From an uncultured Granulosicoccus sp. (lineage in GTDB: Bacteria; Pseudomonadota; Gammaproteobacteria; Granulosicoccales; Granulosicoccaceae): a stretch of 64,000 nucleotides of DNA. Of this stretch, positions 26,772-37,214 are shown one piece after another; position 1 is the first letter of the stretch; each line of letters opens with the position of its first letter. The stretch covers positions 173,352 to 237,351 of the forward strand of contig CANLNQ010000006.1 of NCBI GenBank assembly GCA_947492525.1, in the 5' to 3' direction. A program made the translations under genes and the position numbers. The notes beneath the pieces are model-generated. The model had not been told where the DNA came from. It was given only the letters and a program-made list of their open reading frames with translations, and made no database searches.

Positions 26772-26861
26772 ACTCTGCAAGGTCCTGTTCCTGCAACGGA
26801 AAATCGTCTCCCACTCGGGCTGACGAGGCGCTGGAAGCGTAGCCATTAATTGGTTATCAGC

Positions 26862-26890
26862 TATTGAATTTCAGCGCCGCCGCCACATCA
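26862..26890 (+). promoter_or_regulatory. candidate sigma-32-like promoter for dnaK
   Basis: ATTGAAT and CCACATCA separated by 13 bases resemble the heat-shock consensus CTTGAAA-N13-15-CCCCATNT with a few mismatches. It lies about 75 bp before the dnaK start, in the only sizeable gap inside the cluster. Confidence 0.3.
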
Positions 26891-26966
26891 TGACTGCAAC
26901 GAACAGAATGCCTCACAGAGGGTTCTGGCTTTCCAAAATCTGATCTTAAAGTAAAGGATTCAAAAC

Positions 26967-28898
26967 ATGGGTACCATTATCGGAATCGACCTTGGCACGA
27001 CGAATTCGTGTGTCGCGGTCATGGAAGGGGGCAAGCCCCGAGTAATCGAGAACGCTGAAGGCGATCGCACAACACCGTCCATCGTGGCTTTCGCCGACGA
27101 CGGTGAAGTCATTGTCGGTCAACCGGCCAAGCGTCAGGCAGTCACCAATCCCAACAACACCTTGTATGCGGTAAAGCGTCTGATCGGTCGTCGTTTCGAT
27201 GAAGACGCCGTGCAGAAGGACATCGAACTTGTCCCGTACAAGATCATGAAGGCAGACAATGGCGATGCCTGGGTAGAAGCCGCTGGTAAAGGCATGGCTC
27301 CCCCTGAAGTGGCTGCGCGTGTCCTGATGAAGATGAAGCAGACGGCAGAGGAATATCTGGGTGAGACGGTCACTGAAGCTGTCATCACGGTTCCTGCCTA
27401 CTTCAATGACTCGCAGCGCCAGGCAACCAAGGATGCCGGACGAATTGCCGGACTTGAAGTCAAGCGAATCATCAACGAGCCAACCGCTGCAGCCCTTGCC
27501 TATGGCATGGACAAGCAACGCGGCAACAAGACCGTGGCAGTCTACGATCTGGGTGGTGGTACCTTCGACATTTCCATCATCGAAATCGCTGAAGTCGATG
27601 GCGAGCACCAGTTCGAAGTACTGTCCACCAACGGTGACACTTTCCTGGGTGGTGAGGATTTCGACAACCGTCTGATCGATTATCTCTCCGATGAGTTCAA
27701 GAAGGAGTCCGGAATCGATCTGCACAGCGACCCTCTGGCCCTGCAACGTCTGAAAGAGGCCGCTGAGAAGGCCAAGATCGAACTGTCCAGCACTCAGCAG
27801 ACAGACGTCAACCTGCCGTACATCACGGCTGACAGCTCAGGTCCCAAGCACCTGAACATCAAGGTCACTCGTGCAAAACTCGAGTCTCTGGTCGACGATC
27901 TGGTTCAACGCACCATCGAGCCGTGCAAACTCGCTCTGAAGGATGCCGGTCTGTCAGCGAGCGAAATCCAGGATGTGATCATGGTCGGTGGCCAGACTCG
28001 CATGCCCAAGGTTCAGGAAACGGTCAAGAATTTCTTCGGCAAGGAACCACGCAAGGACGTCAACCCTGACGAAGCTGTTGCTGTCGGTGCTGCGATCCAG
28101 GGTGGTGTACTGGGTGGTCAGGTCAAGGATGTATTGCTGCTTGACGTGACGCCGCTGTCTCTGGGTATCGAAACGCTGGGTGGTGTCATGACCAAGCTGA
28201 TCGAGAAGAACACAACCATCCCGACCAAGGCACAGCAGGTATTCTCTACTGCCGATGACAATCAGACTGCCGTTACCGTGCATGTACTGCAGGGTGAGCG
28301 CGAAATTGCCAATGCCAACAAGTCTCTGGGTCGATTCGATCTGGCTGACATTCCGCCTGCACCACGTGGTGTACCGCAGATCGAGGTCATCTTCGATATC
28401 GATGCCAACGGCATCATGAATGTCTCGGCGAAAGACAAGGCAACCGGCAAGCAGCAGTCCATCGTGATCAAGGCATCCAGTGGCCTGTCTGATGAAGAGA
28501 TCGAAGCCATGGTGCGTGACGCGGAAGAGCACGCCGCTGACGACGCCAAGCTCCGAGGCCTGATCGACAAGCGTAATCAGGGTGAGCAGCTCATCCATGC
28601 GGCCGAGAAATCGCTGACCGACCTGGCTGACCAGATCGAAGAGAGTGAAAAGACCGATATCGAAGCCAAGATCGGTGAGCTGCGTGAAGCCATTGCCGGT
28701 GAAGATGAAGAGCTGATCGACACCAAGCTGGCAGCACTGGGCGAGGCAACCGGCAAGCTGGCAGAGCGAGCCTACGCCAAGCAGAACGCCGAAGGCGCCG
28801 CTGCGGGTGACGATGCTCAGCAGTCTGCATCAAACGACGGTTCCGATGATGCGGTCGATGCCGAGTTCGAGGAAGTGAAGGAAGACAAGGCCTCTTGA
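26967..28898 (+). CDS. dnaK: molecular chaperone DnaK (Hsp70)
   Basis: A 643-residue Hsp70. The ATPase domain (1-385) begins [22 protein letters not shown] and includes [37 protein letters not shown] and [15 protein letters not shown]. The linker is [14 protein letters not shown]. The substrate domain and C-terminal lid follow, ending in the acidic tail [17 protein letters not shown]. Length and all signature motifs are normal for a gammaproteobacterial DnaK. It works with GrpE (upstream) and DnaJ (downstream). Codon use is strongly biased (e.g. CTG, GGT, ATC), as expected for an abundant protein. Confidence 0.98.
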   Translation: MGTIIGIDLGTTNSCVAVMEGGKPRVIENAEGDRTTPSIVAFADDGEVIVGQPAKRQAVTNPNNTLYAVKRLIGRRFDEDAVQKDIELVPYKIMKADNGDAWVEAAGKGMAPPEVAARVLMKMKQTAEEYLGETVTEAVITVPAYFNDSQRQATKDAGRIAGLEVKRIINEPTAAALAYGMDKQRGNKTVAVYDLGGGTFDISIIEIAEVDGEHQFEVLSTNGDTFLGGEDFDNRLIDYLSDEFKKESGIDLHSDPLALQRLKEAAEKAKIELSSTQQTDVNLPYITADSSGPKHLNIKVTRAKLESLVDDLVQRTIEPCKLALKDAGLSASEIQDVIMVGGQTRMPKVQETVKNFFGKEPRKDVNPDEAVAVGAAIQGGVLGGQVKDVLLLDVTPLSLGIETLGGVMTKLIEKNTTIPTKAQQVFSTADDNQTAVTVHVLQGEREIANANKSLGRFDLADIPPAPRGVPQIEVIFDIDANGIMNVSAKDKATGKQQSIVIKASSGLSDEEIEAMVRDAEEHAADDAKLRGLIDKRNQGEQLIHAAEKSLTDLADQIEESEKTDIEAKIGELREAIAGEDEELIDTKLAALGEATGKLAERAYAKQNAEGAAAGDDAQQSASNDGSDDAVDAEFEEVKEDKAS

Positions 28899-28936
28899 TG
28901 AAGCTCCAGATCACCACAATGTGATCCGGATGTACG

Positions 28937-29016
28937 AAGGTCGGAAGTCTGGTTGAAGGTTTCAGAAGGTGCTTTGACACTGATTGAAACAATCAATCAC
29001 GACTTTCGACCTTTTT
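28937..29016 (+). terminator. long hairpin with T-tract between dnaK and dnaJ
   Basis: AAGGTCGGAAGTC (28937-28949) can pair with GACTTTCGACCTT (29001-29013) over 13 bp with one G-U pair, and is followed by further T's. A nested small hairpin (TGATTG-AAA-CAATCA, 28981-28995) sits in the 51-base loop. This looks like an attenuator or partial terminator that would keep DnaJ levels below DnaK. Confidence 0.5.
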
Positions 29017-29108
29017 GTCGTTTATTCTTGTCAGTTTTTGTTCCACTAAATTTTCGGACTCAGCGTGTCTGTCTGAGTTCCGGTATCGTTACATCAGGTC
29101 GATAATTC

Positions 29109-30245
29109 ATGGCGCAGCGGGATTACTACGAAGTTTTGGGTGTGTCGAAAGACGTGTCCGAAGCAGAATTGAAAAAGGCTTATCGCCGGCTTGCGATGAA
29201 ATTTCATCCCGATCGCAATCCGGACGATGAAGCGGCTACCGAGAAATTCAAGGAGGCCAAGGAAGCCTTCGAAGTACTGAAAGACAGGGAAAAGCGGGCA
29301 GCCTACGACCAGTTCGGCCATGCCGGCGTCAACAATCAGCCCGGTGGTGGTGGATTCGGTGGTGGTGCTGACATCAATGATATTTTCGGTGATGTCTTCG
29401 GCGATATCTTCGGCGGAGGTCGCCGAGGTGGCGGTGGTGCTCGTGTCTACCGCGGAGATGACTTGCAGTACAACCTCGAGATCAGTCTGGAGGAAGCGGT
29501 TTCCGGAACGTCGACGGAAATCAAGATCCCCACCATGGTCAGTTGTGATGTCTGCGACGGTAGTGGTGCCAAGCGCGGCACGTCCCCGACCACCTGTTCC
29601 ACCTGCCACGGTGTTGGCCAGGTGCGCATGCAGCAGGGCTTCTTCTCCGTCCAGCAGACCTGTCCGGCTTGTCGTGGCAAGGGAAAGGTCATCACGGATC
29701 CATGCCCCAAATGCCGAGGCCAGGGTCGCACTCAGAAAGAAAAAACCCTGTCTGTGAAGATTCCGGCAGGTGTCGATACCGGTGACAAGATTCGTCTCTC
29801 AGGCGAAGGGGAGGCCAGTGACAGCGGTGGTCCGGCAGGTGATCTGTACGTGGCCATCGTGGTCAAGTCGCATCCGATCTTCCAGCGCGATGGCGCTGAC
29901 CTGTTGTGTACCGTGCCAATCAACTTTGCAACGGCAGCCATTGGTGGCGAACTGGAAGTGCCGACACTCGATGGTCGGGTCAAGCTGAAGGTACCTGCCG
30001 GTACTCAGACTGAAAAGACATTCCGTTTGCGAGGCAAGGGTGTCAAGCCTGTACGTGGCGGAGCGGTAGGTGATCTGCTGGCCAAGGTGCGGGTGGAGAC
30101 ACCGGTGAATCTGAGCAAGGAGCAGAGTGATCTGCTGATGCAGTTCCATGACATGATCAGTGGTGACAATGCCAAGAAGCACAGCCCTCAGGCGCATAGC
30201 TGGCTGGGCGGGGTCAAGAAATTCTTCGACGAGCTCCGAGGCTGA
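29109..30245 (+). CDS. dnaJ: co-chaperone DnaJ (Hsp40)
   Basis: A 378-residue type I J-protein. The J domain (residues 1-70) holds the HPD motif in [11 protein letters not shown] Gly/Phe-rich region covers ~75-115. Four zinc-binding repeats lie between ~143 and 205 ([36 protein letters not shown]), and the C-terminal substrate-binding beta domains follow, ending [15 protein letters not shown]. It stimulates the DnaK ATPase and delivers substrates. It follows dnaK after 210 bp that contain the hairpin described separately. Confidence 0.97.
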   Translation: MAQRDYYEVLGVSKDVSEAELKKAYRRLAMKFHPDRNPDDEAATEKFKEAKEAFEVLKDREKRAAYDQFGHAGVNNQPGGGGFGGGADINDIFGDVFGDIFGGGRRGGGGARVYRGDDLQYNLEISLEEAVSGTSTEIKIPTMVSCDVCDGSGAKRGTSPTTCSTCHGVGQVRMQQGFFSVQQTCPACRGKGKVITDPCPKCRGQGRTQKEKTLSVKIPAGVDTGDKIRLSGEGEASDSGGPAGDLYVAIVVKSHPIFQRDGADLLCTVPINFATAAIGGELEVPTLDGRVKLKVPAGTQTEKTFRLRGKGVKPVRGGAVGDLLAKVRVETPVNLSKEQSDLLMQFHDMISGDNAKKHSPQAHSWLGGVKKFFDELRG

Positions 30246-30325
30246 ATCCACTCGCCTGGAATCAAGACGGCTGCTCTTCTCAGCCAGTGGCGTGAGAAGG
30301 CAGTCGGGGCAAGGCGCCAGACGTT

Positions 30326-31183
30326 TCAGATGGCGTTTCTGTCGTTGAGCTTCTCGCGATAGACGATGTAAAGACCACTGCTGATGACGATACAGGCGCC
30401 GAATACCGTGGTCGCTGAAGGAGCGGTATGCCAGATGAGCAGGTCGAAGCTCAGTGCCCAGAGCACAGCCGTATACTCGAATGGTGCAATTGTCGATGCC
30501 TCGGCGAGGCTGATGGCCAGCGTCATGAGGTGGTGTCCACTTACCGCAAACAGTGCGAGGCAGACCAGCAGGCCGTATTGTTCAAGGGTCTGAGACTGCC
30601 AGAAGAAGGGCAGCAGGCACAGGCTGATGCCGCCGACGATCAGGTTGAAACTGAATACCATCGAAGAGACCGATTCCGTATCGGACAGATAGCGGCCCAT
30701 GATGAACATGATGGCGTAGGTGACGCTTCCGCCGATCAGCAGTGCATAGCCCAGCAGTTCTCCGCCACCTTTCGGACCAATGACCACCATGACGCCGATG
30801 AATCCGGTCACGATGGAGGCCCATCGATGGATGCCCACCTTCTCACCAAGAAAGACGATGGACAGAATGGTGACGATGAAGATTGCGGAAAAGGATACCG
30901 TGACGGCATCGGTCAACGGTACGAACTGAATCCCCAAAAAGAAGGCCAGGGGCGCGGTGAAGCCGATCATCCCACGGCACAGATGCCACAGTGGACGGGT
31001 CGGCTTGAGTGCGGCCAGATTGCCTTTGAATGTGAATACCGCCAGCAACAAGGGAATGATGATCAGGCTGCGCAATGCCAGAATCTGAACGGCAGGCATG
31101 CCATTGTGCATCAGGATCTTGGCTATGGCGTCCATCCCGGACAACAGACCGATAGCCAGCATCATGAGAGCGATTCCGTGCAT
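30326..31183 (-). CDS. EamA/DMT-family transporter
   Basis: A 285-residue integral membrane protein with ten predicted helices in two EamA repeats of about five helices each (first repeat from GIALMMLAIGLLSGMDAIAKIL; second from ELLGYALLIGGSVTYAIMFIMGRYL). Both EamA halves carry the usual small-residue helices and basic loops (e.g. LRSLIIIPLL; PFEYTAVLWALSFDLLIW). The DMT superfamily exports metabolites such as amino acids or nucleosides; this substrate is unknown. It is convergent with dnaJ. Confidence 0.9.
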   Translation of the reverse strand: MHGIALMMLAIGLLSGMDAIAKILMHNGMPAVQILALRSLIIIPLLLAVFTFKGNLAALKPTRPLWHLCRGMIGFTAPLAFFLGIQFVPLTDAVTVSFSAIFIVTILSIVFLGEKVGIHRWASIVTGFIGVMVVIGPKGGGELLGYALLIGGSVTYAIMFIMGRYLSDTESVSSMVFSFNLIVGGISLCLLPFFWQSQTLEQYGLLVCLALFAVSGHHLMTLAISLAEASTIAPFEYTAVLWALSFDLLIWHTAPSATTVFGACIVISSGLYIVYREKLNDRNAI

Positions 31184-31270
31184 CGGTATTCCGTAAGGTG
31201 GCCTGTTCGATCAGCATGTCATCAATCCATGCGACTGTAACGACTCCGGGCTCAGCGGGTCAAACGGGAA

Positions 31271-32581
31271 TCAGGGTGTCTGACTGTCGATGGTCAGTGA
31301 CAGTGCATCCGTGTCACTGACGATGATCTCGTCAGCTTCGGCAAACCAGTCGCCGCTTTGTGCCAGTGCATTGCCGGTGGCAGACACACGAGCGCCCACG
31401 GAGACACTGGGAAATGATGACAGAGTCATGCCGGGAATCATCGCCATGGAGTCATCCAGTGTTACCGTGATCGGAAGATCGCTGACGGTTACCCGGCTTG
31501 CTGCCAGTGGCATGGGCGGGCCTTCGCTGGCACGCGCGTAGATGAAGACTGCGCTGTCTGCCGAGACTTCGTTCTGCGCCGCTTCGCTCAGTGATACGCT
31601 GACCTTGATGCTGGCGTCGCCGGGTGCCGCGGTCTGCGCATCTGAATCGCCGAGCGGTAAATCTGCCTGTTCTTCAGGTCTTGCCGTGGAGGAGGCACTG
31701 CTGCCGATTTCCGGGCTGCCACTGTCCGGCGGTGTTTCACCGGTGCTACCGGACATGGCTTCCAGAGATCGACTGCGCATCTGTTCAATCGTCGCCAATG
31801 CGTCCGGATTGCCTTGTGACATGCCGGTGAGGCGATCGAAACCCTGCAGCGCAGCCTCATGGTCTCCGGCTTGCTGACGGGCGATGGACAGCAGCCAGAG
31901 CGTGTGTTCATGATCAGGATCGAGTGCATTGGCGCGTTCGAGATAGGCCGTCGGTTCGCCAGCCAGGTCGCCTTCCTGCTGCATCGCGATGGACTCGGAC
32001 AGCTGGGCGAGGGTGGGTACATCGTCCTCATCCAGGGCAAGTGCTTTTTCAAAAGCACTGCGGGCCTTGGCAAATTCATTGACGGACAGATAGCTGCGGC
32101 CAAGCAGACGCCAACCTGCGACATCATCCGGCGAGGTCGCCAGACGCTGTTCCAGCTGGGGCAGCAAGTCTGCCAGGGCAGGGGCCTGCGCCTGAGTCTC
32201 TGTCGGTGGTGCGTCTACCTGCGTGATGGCGGCGGGATTGCCCAGTTGCAGGTACAAGGCGCCTGCGGCCACGGGTACGAAGATGGCAACCACGACGGCG
32301 GCGGCAATATTGCCGGTCTTGCGCGTCGCCGTGCGTTCGCTCTCCAGTTTCAGGTCGGATGCCAGATCGAACTCGAGTTGTTCACGTTCGTAATCATGAC
32401 TTGCCTGGTCGATCGATCCATCTGCCAGGGCGTCATCGAGAATCTGGCGACGTTCACGCGCCAGCTGGATATTGACCGCTTCCTGATCGGTGTCTGAGTG
32501 TCCTGAACGGAACAGGCCGTACAACAGCCATGCAAGACACAGCGCAACCAACAGGGCTGCGGAAATAAAGAACATGATCAT
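31271..32581 (-). CDS. ccmI: c-type cytochrome biogenesis protein CcmI
   Basis: A 436-residue protein with the CcmI plan. An N-terminal membrane helix (FFISAALLVALCLAWLLYGLFR) and a second helix near residue 95 (NIAAAVVVAIFVPVAAGALYL) flank a cytoplasmic coiled-coil loop. TPR repeats follow (DVAGWRLLGRSYLSVNEFAKARSAFEKAL, ~155-250). A Ser/Pro-rich linker leads to a C-terminal beta domain with IKVSVSLSEAAQNEVSADSAVFIYAR. CcmI holds apocytochrome c and CcmH for haem attachment. The other ccm genes are absent from this neighbourhood, which is unusual. The start could be either of two ATGs two codons apart. Confidence 0.88.
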   Translation of the reverse strand: MIMFFISAALLVALCLAWLLYGLFRSGHSDTDQEAVNIQLARERRQILDDALADGSIDQASHDYEREQLEFDLASDLKLESERTATRKTGNIAAAVVVAIFVPVAAGALYLQLGNPAAITQVDAPPTETQAQAPALADLLPQLEQRLATSPDDVAGWRLLGRSYLSVNEFAKARSAFEKALALDEDDVPTLAQLSESIAMQQEGDLAGEPTAYLERANALDPDHEHTLWLLSIARQQAGDHEAALQGFDRLTGMSQGNPDALATIEQMRSRSLEAMSGSTGETPPDSGSPEIGSSASSTARPEEQADLPLGDSDAQTAAPGDASIKVSVSLSEAAQNEVSADSAVFIYARASEGPPMPLAASRVTVSDLPITVTLDDSMAMIPGMTLSSFPSVSVGARVSATGNALAQSGDWFAEADEIIVSDTDALSLTIDSQTP

Positions 32582-32715
32582 GCTGGGATCCGTACTGTTT
32601 CTGGCGGTGATCTGGGACAGGAGCCGATGCAGCCATCGCAGATACGATGACTCGATTTTACAGCTTAATGACCTGCAGGTGCCTCTGGCTCATGTGGCTC
32701 GAACACAGTGTGACA

Positions 32716-33135
32716 TCAGGCAGGCTGTATAAGATCCCAGAGATTACCGTAAAGATCCCTGAAAACCGCCACGGTACCGTAAGCCTCTTCACGCGGTGCT
32801 TCCATGAACGTGACACCGGCTGTGCTCATGGCCTTGTGATCACGCCAGAAGTCGTCTGTGTTCAGAAAGAACATGACTCGTCCTCCCCCCTGATTACCCA
32901 CCGCTCGAGCCTGTTCATCGTTACTGGCTCTGGCCAGAAGAATATCTGCTCCCTCGCCTCGGCCGGCGTTGTTCTCGCCTCTGGAAGTGCTGGCGGGGCT
33001 GATCAGCACCCAGCGCTTGCCTCCATCGCCCAGAGCCGAGTCCTCCAGCAGGCTGAAACCGAGCTTTTCGGTATAGAAAGCGATGGCTTCATCGTAGTCA
33101 TGAACCAGAATGCTGATGGTGTTGATCGAGCGCAT
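32716..33135 (-). CDS. VOC-family (glyoxalase-like) protein
   Basis: A 139-residue vicinal-oxygen-chelate protein (SINTISILVHDYDEAIAFYTEKLGFSLLED... RVMFFLNTDDFWRDHKAM... TVAVFRDLYGNLWDLIQP). It has the paired beta-alpha-beta-beta-beta modules and His28-type ligands (LVHD), but the substrate is not predictable. I use ATG 33135; the open frame begins earlier with a TTG and adds 17 residues unlike the family. It lies 80 bp after the methylmalonyl-CoA epimerase gene (also a VOC protein) in the propionate operon, so it may have arisen as a duplicate with another task. Confidence 0.85.
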   Translation of the reverse strand: MRSINTISILVHDYDEAIAFYTEKLGFSLLEDSALGDGGKRWVLISPASTSRGENNAGRGEGADILLARASNDEQARAVGNQGGGRVMFFLNTDDFWRDHKAMSTAGVTFMEAPREEAYGTVAVFRDLYGNLWDLIQPA

Positions 33136-33214
33136 CAGGCGTGTCCGGTTGTCAGGCAGATAGACATCCGAGCGAACAGCGGACAATCGAAAGAGAATGG
33201 GGCGGTGAGCATTT

Positions 33215-33631
33215 TCACGTGGTGGGTCTGACCTCTTCCAGCTCTATCAAGGTGCCGTGAAAATCTCCCGGGTGCATGAACAGCACCGGGTTTCCATGAG
33301 CTCCGGTTTTCGGTTCTCCGTCGCCAAGGATACGTGCTCCCTTGCCGATCAGCTCGTCGCGAGCCCTGAGAATATCATCGACTTCAAGGCAGATATGGTG
33401 CATCCCGCCGCCGACGTGTTTTTCCAGAAAACGACTGACGGGAGATCCGTCGCCCAGCGGTTCCAGCAGTTCGATACGCGTATTGGGTACGTCGATGAAT
33501 ACGACGGTCACGCCGTGTTCAGGCAATGCCTGCGGCTCTGAAAGCTGCGCACCCAGCATGTGTTGCCAGCTTTTGCAGGCGGCTTCCAGATCGGAGACAA
33601 CCAGAGCCACGTGATTGAGTTTACCTATCAT
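33215..33631 (-). CDS. mce: methylmalonyl-CoA epimerase
   Basis: A 138-residue VOC enzyme that interconverts (S)- and (R)-methylmalonyl-CoA. Marks include KLNHVALVVSDLEAACKSW (metal His), FIDVPNTRIELLEPLGDGSP, VGGGMHHICLEVDDI and the final NPVLFMHPGDFHGTLIELEEV with the metal Glu. It starts 13 bp after the stop of pccA and is the expected step after propionyl-CoA carboxylase. The methylmalonyl-CoA mutase gene that would complete the path to succinyl-CoA is not in the window. Confidence 0.94.
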   Translation of the reverse strand: MIGKLNHVALVVSDLEAACKSWQHMLGAQLSEPQALPEHGVTVVFIDVPNTRIELLEPLGDGSPVSRFLEKHVGGGMHHICLEVDDILRARDELIGKGARILGDGEPKTGAHGNPVLFMHPGDFHGTLIELEEVRPTT

Positions 33632-33643
33632 GATCCTTACGTC

Positions 33644-35671
33644 CTATTCGAATTCCATGATGACGGCGTCGACCGCCAGACTGTCACCGATACCGGCAAC
33701 GATGTTGGATACGGTGCCATCGACACTGGCTGTCAGGGTGTTTTCCATCTTCATCGCTTCGATGACCGCCAGATCCTGTCCGGCAGTGACCGTGTCGCCT
33801 TTGTCGACCAGCACCTTCATGAGCAGACCCGGCATGGGAGAGAGCAGGTATCGGGACAAGTCCTGCGATTCCTTCACCGGCATGTACTCCAGCAGATCGG
33901 CCACATGAGGTTCCACGACCATGTAGTCCCGCACGGAACCGCCCTGGCTCAGACGCCACCAGTTGCCATCCCGCGCAACACCGACTCGAATCTCGATGTC
34001 ATCGATCGAGCCCTTGAACAGCCAGTCTCCGGGCTGCCAGTCCGTGATGATACTGGTCAATCTGTTCATCGAGACGTCGTACCGTACCTCATGGCTGACA
34101 ACCGACAGCATCTCCTCGAACTCGTCTGCCTGCTCGGTGTGCGATTCCAGATCCTCGCCCAAAGCGCTCATGACCGACGAGCGTGACACCATGGGGGCAT
34201 CGACCACCCTGTGGTCACGCAATCGTGTACGCCACTCGATCCATGCAGCCACCAGCGGCAGGATGTCGAGTGTTTCGCCTTCATGGGTACGACTGTCGAA
34301 GCCCTGCGGGAAATGATCCTCGATGAAGCGTGTGGTGAGGTCTCCCGATTGCAGTGCCGGGTGCGCAAACAAGGCGGCCAGGAAGGGGAGATTGCTCTGC
34401 ACGCCGCGAATGCGATAGCTGTCGATGGCCTGCTGCATGTGTTCGATGGCGCTCTGGCGATCCGGTGCCCAGGTGACAAGCTTGGCAATCATGGGATCGT
34501 AGAACATGGAGATTTCACCGCCAGCGTCTATTCCGGTGTCGACTCGCGTGTAGGCACCGCTTTCCCGTACCGATGTATCCGGTGGAGAGTAATGGGTGAT
34601 GCGACCGGTGGATGGCAGAAATCCACGATCAGGGTCTTCGGCATAGACGCGTGCTTCAAACGACCAGCCGTTGATTGTCACATCTGCCTGCGTCAACGGC
34701 AGCTGTTCGCCGGCCGCAACCCTGATCATCAGTTCTACAAGGTCGACACCGGTGATGCATTCGCTTACCGGGTGCTCGACCTGCAGCCGCGTATTCATTT
34801 CCAGAAAGTAGAAATTTTCCTGAGCATCGACGATGAATTCGACAGTGCCGGCCGATCGGTAGTCAACAGCTGCAGCCAGTGCAACAGCCTGTTCCCCCAT
34901 GGCCTTGCGAGTCGCCTCACTGATGAAGGAGGAAGGCGCTTCTTCGATCACCTTCTGATGGCGCCGTTGAATGGAACATTCCCGCTCTCCGAGATACACA
35001 CAGTTTCCATGAGCATCGGCGATCAACTGGATCTCGATATGCCGAGGTTGCTCGATGAATTTCTCAACAAACACCCGATCATCGCCAAAGGCGTTGCGTG
35101 CCTCGTTCTGCGCTGCAATGAAACCATCGCGCACCTCGTCGAGTGTATTGGCTACCCGCATGCCCTTGCCACCGCCGCCTGCTGATGCCTTGAGCATCAC
35201 CGGGCAACCGATCTGGGTGGCAACGGCGTGCGCCTGATCGGCGTCATCCATGGCATCCGGATGCCCGGGTACCGTGTTCACCCCGGCGGATTCAGCCAGC
35301 TTCTTGGACTCGATCTTGTCACCCATGACCTCGATGGCCTTGATGCCGGGGCCGATGAAGATGATGCCGGCGTCTTCCAGCGCGGAGGCAAATCTGGAGT
35401 TTTCCGACAGGAAGCCGAAGCCCGGGTGCACCGCGTCGGCGCCGGTCTTTCTGACAGCCTCGACAATGGCATCGATGCGCAGGTAGCTGTCGGCAGAGGC
35501 GTTGCCGCCGATGTGCACCGCTTCGTCTGCCTGACGAACATGCAGGGCCTTGGCATCGGCATCGGAATACACGGCTACCGTGGCGATGCCAAGCTGTCGT
35601 GCCGTGCGTATGACACGACAGGCGATTTCGCCACGATTGGCGATGAGAATTTTCCTGATTTCAGTCTTCAT
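33644..35671 (-). CDS. pccA: propionyl/acetyl-CoA carboxylase alpha subunit (biotin carboxylase + BCCP)
   Basis: A 675-residue subunit. The biotin carboxylase domain (1-450) begins MKTEIRKILIANRGEIACRVIR, includes the ATP-grasp loop SAGGGGKGMR, and has RDCSxQRRHQK-type RECSIQRRHQKVIEEAP. A BT-like linker domain follows, and the C-terminal biotinyl domain carries EAMKMENT (Lys ~641). It makes carboxybiotin for the beta subunit encoded just upstream (10 bp). Start chosen at ATG 35671, with GAGGTG before it, rather than the in-frame GTG three codons earlier. The propionyl-CoA substrate is inferred from prpE and mce in the same operon. Confidence 0.94.
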   Translation of the reverse strand: MKTEIRKILIANRGEIACRVIRTARQLGIATVAVYSDADAKALHVRQADEAVHIGGNASADSYLRIDAIVEAVRKTGADAVHPGFGFLSENSRFASALEDAGIIFIGPGIKAIEVMGDKIESKKLAESAGVNTVPGHPDAMDDADQAHAVATQIGCPVMLKASAGGGGKGMRVANTLDEVRDGFIAAQNEARNAFGDDRVFVEKFIEQPRHIEIQLIADAHGNCVYLGERECSIQRRHQKVIEEAPSSFISEATRKAMGEQAVALAAAVDYRSAGTVEFIVDAQENFYFLEMNTRLQVEHPVSECITGVDLVELMIRVAAGEQLPLTQADVTINGWSFEARVYAEDPDRGFLPSTGRITHYSPPDTSVRESGAYTRVDTGIDAGGEISMFYDPMIAKLVTWAPDRQSAIEHMQQAIDSYRIRGVQSNLPFLAALFAHPALQSGDLTTRFIEDHFPQGFDSRTHEGETLDILPLVAAWIEWRTRLRDHRVVDAPMVSRSSVMSALGEDLESHTEQADEFEEMLSVVSHEVRYDVSMNRLTSIITDWQPGDWLFKGSIDDIEIRVGVARDGNWWRLSQGGSVRDYMVVEPHVADLLEYMPVKESQDLSRYLLSPMPGLLMKVLVDKGDTVTAGQDLAVIEAMKMENTLTASVDGTVSNIVAGIGDSLAVDAVIMEFE

Positions 35672-35681
35672 CGCTAGCACC

Positions 35682-37214
35682 TCACAAGGGGATGTTGTCG
35701 TGTTTCTTCCACGGATTGTCCAACTGCTTGCTGCGCAGCATGTCGAGATCGCGGCAGATGTGCGCGCGCGTGCTGTGCGGCATGATCACGTCATCGATGA
35801 AGCCGAGCCTGCCGGCGACGAAGGGATTGGCGAACTTTTCACGGTATTCATGGGTGCGGGCTTCAATACGGTCAGGATCGTTGCGGTCGGCTCGGAAGAT
35901 GATTTCCACCGCACCCTTGGGGCCCATGACCGCGATTTCTGCCGTTGGGTACGCATAGTTGATATCGCCTCGCAGATGCTTGGATGACATGACGTCATAG
36001 GCACCGCCGTAAGCCTTGCGCGTGATGATCGTGATCTTCGGCACGGTTGCCTCACCATAGGCAAACAGCAGTTTGGCACCATGCTTGATGATGCCGCCAT
36101 ACTCCTGGGACGTGCCGGGAAGGAATCCGGGTACATCGACAAAGGTCACGATCGGAATGGAAAAAGCATCGCAGAATCTGACGAAGCGAGCCGCCTTGCG
36201 GCTGGCGTTGATGTCCAGGCAGCCGGCGAGAATCATGGGTTGATTGGCAACAAAGCCGACGGTGTCGCCATTCATGCGACCCAGACCAATGACAATGTTG
36301 GCAGCAAAGTCGGCCTGTATCTCGAAGAAGTCCTCTTCGTCACAGACCCGGCTGACCAGCTCCCGAATGTCGTAGGGCAGGTTGGGGTTTTCGGGGATCA
36401 GTGTATCCAGCGCCGGAATCTGGCGGGCCGGATCATCCGCTGTGTCGCGCCTTGGTGCCGGCTCACGATTGCTCGATGGCAGGAAATGCAGAAAGCGCCG
36501 CAGTTGCAATAGCGCCTCTACATCATTGTCGAAGGCGGCATCGGCCACCGAGCTCTTGCTGGTGTGCGTGCCTGCGCCGCCGAGCTCCTCCTGCGTGACC
36601 TCCTCGTGCGTGACGGTCTTCACCACCTCCGGGCCGGTGACGAACATGTAGGAGGTGTCGCGTACCATGAAGATGAAATCGGTCATCGCGGGTGAGTAGA
36701 CAGCGCCGCCGGCGCAGGGGCCCATGATCATCGAGATCTGGGGAATCACACCCGAGGCCAGAATGTTCTTCTGGAAGACATCGGCATAGCCGCCCAATGA
36801 AGCGACGCCTTCCTGGATGCGGGCACCACCGGAATCATTGATGCCGATTACCGGTGCCTGCACTTTCATGGCGTGATCCATCAACTTGCAGATCTTGCGG
36901 GCGTGGGCCGCTGAGAGCGAGCCACCCAGTACCGTGAAATCCTGGCTGAAGGCAAACACCAGTCGTCCATTGACACGTCCGTATCCGATGACCACGCCGT
37001 CACCCGGTACACGGTTGTCCTGCATTCCGAAATCATGGCAGTCGTGTTCGACGAACATGTCCCATTCACGAAAGGTGTGGGGATCGAACAGAACCGCCAG
37101 CCGTTCGCGAGCTGTCAGTTTGCCCTTGTCATGTTGTGCATCGACGCGTTTCTCTCCGCCGCCTGCCAACGCGGCCGCGCGCATGCTTTCAAGACGAGTG
37201 TGAATGGTGCTCAT
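35682..37214 (-). CDS. pccB: propionyl-CoA carboxylase beta subunit (carboxyltransferase)
   Basis: A 510-residue carboxyltransferase with the crotonase-fold N and C halves. Motifs include [20 protein letters not shown], the oxyanion glycines in [18 protein letters not shown] and [18 protein letters not shown], and in the second half [29 protein letters not shown] and [14 protein letters not shown]. Its start overlaps the prpE stop by four bases (ATGA), so it is translationally coupled to prpE. It carboxylates propionyl-CoA to (S)-methylmalonyl-CoA using carboxybiotin made by PccA. Acetyl-CoA as an alternative substrate cannot be excluded from sequence. Confidence 0.95.
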   Translation of the reverse strand: MSTIHTRLESMRAAALAGGGEKRVDAQHDKGKLTARERLAVLFDPHTFREWDMFVEHDCHDFGMQDNRVPGDGVVIGYGRVNGRLVFAFSQDFTVLGGSLSAAHARKICKLMDHAMKVQAPVIGINDSGGARIQEGVASLGGYADVFQKNILASGVIPQISMIMGPCAGGAVYSPAMTDFIFMVRDTSYMFVTGPEVVKTVTHEEVTQEELGGAGTHTSKSSVADAAFDNDVEALLQLRRFLHFLPSSNREPAPRRDTADDPARQIPALDTLIPENPNLPYDIRELVSRVCDEEDFFEIQADFAANIVIGLGRMNGDTVGFVANQPMILAGCLDINASRKAARFVRFCDAFSIPIVTFVDVPGFLPGTSQEYGGIIKHGAKLLFAYGEATVPKITIITRKAYGGAYDVMSSKHLRGDINYAYPTAEIAVMGPKGAVEIIFRADRNDPDRIEARTHEYREKFANPFVAGRLGFIDDVIMPHSTRAHICRDLDMLRSKQLDNPWKKHDNIPL

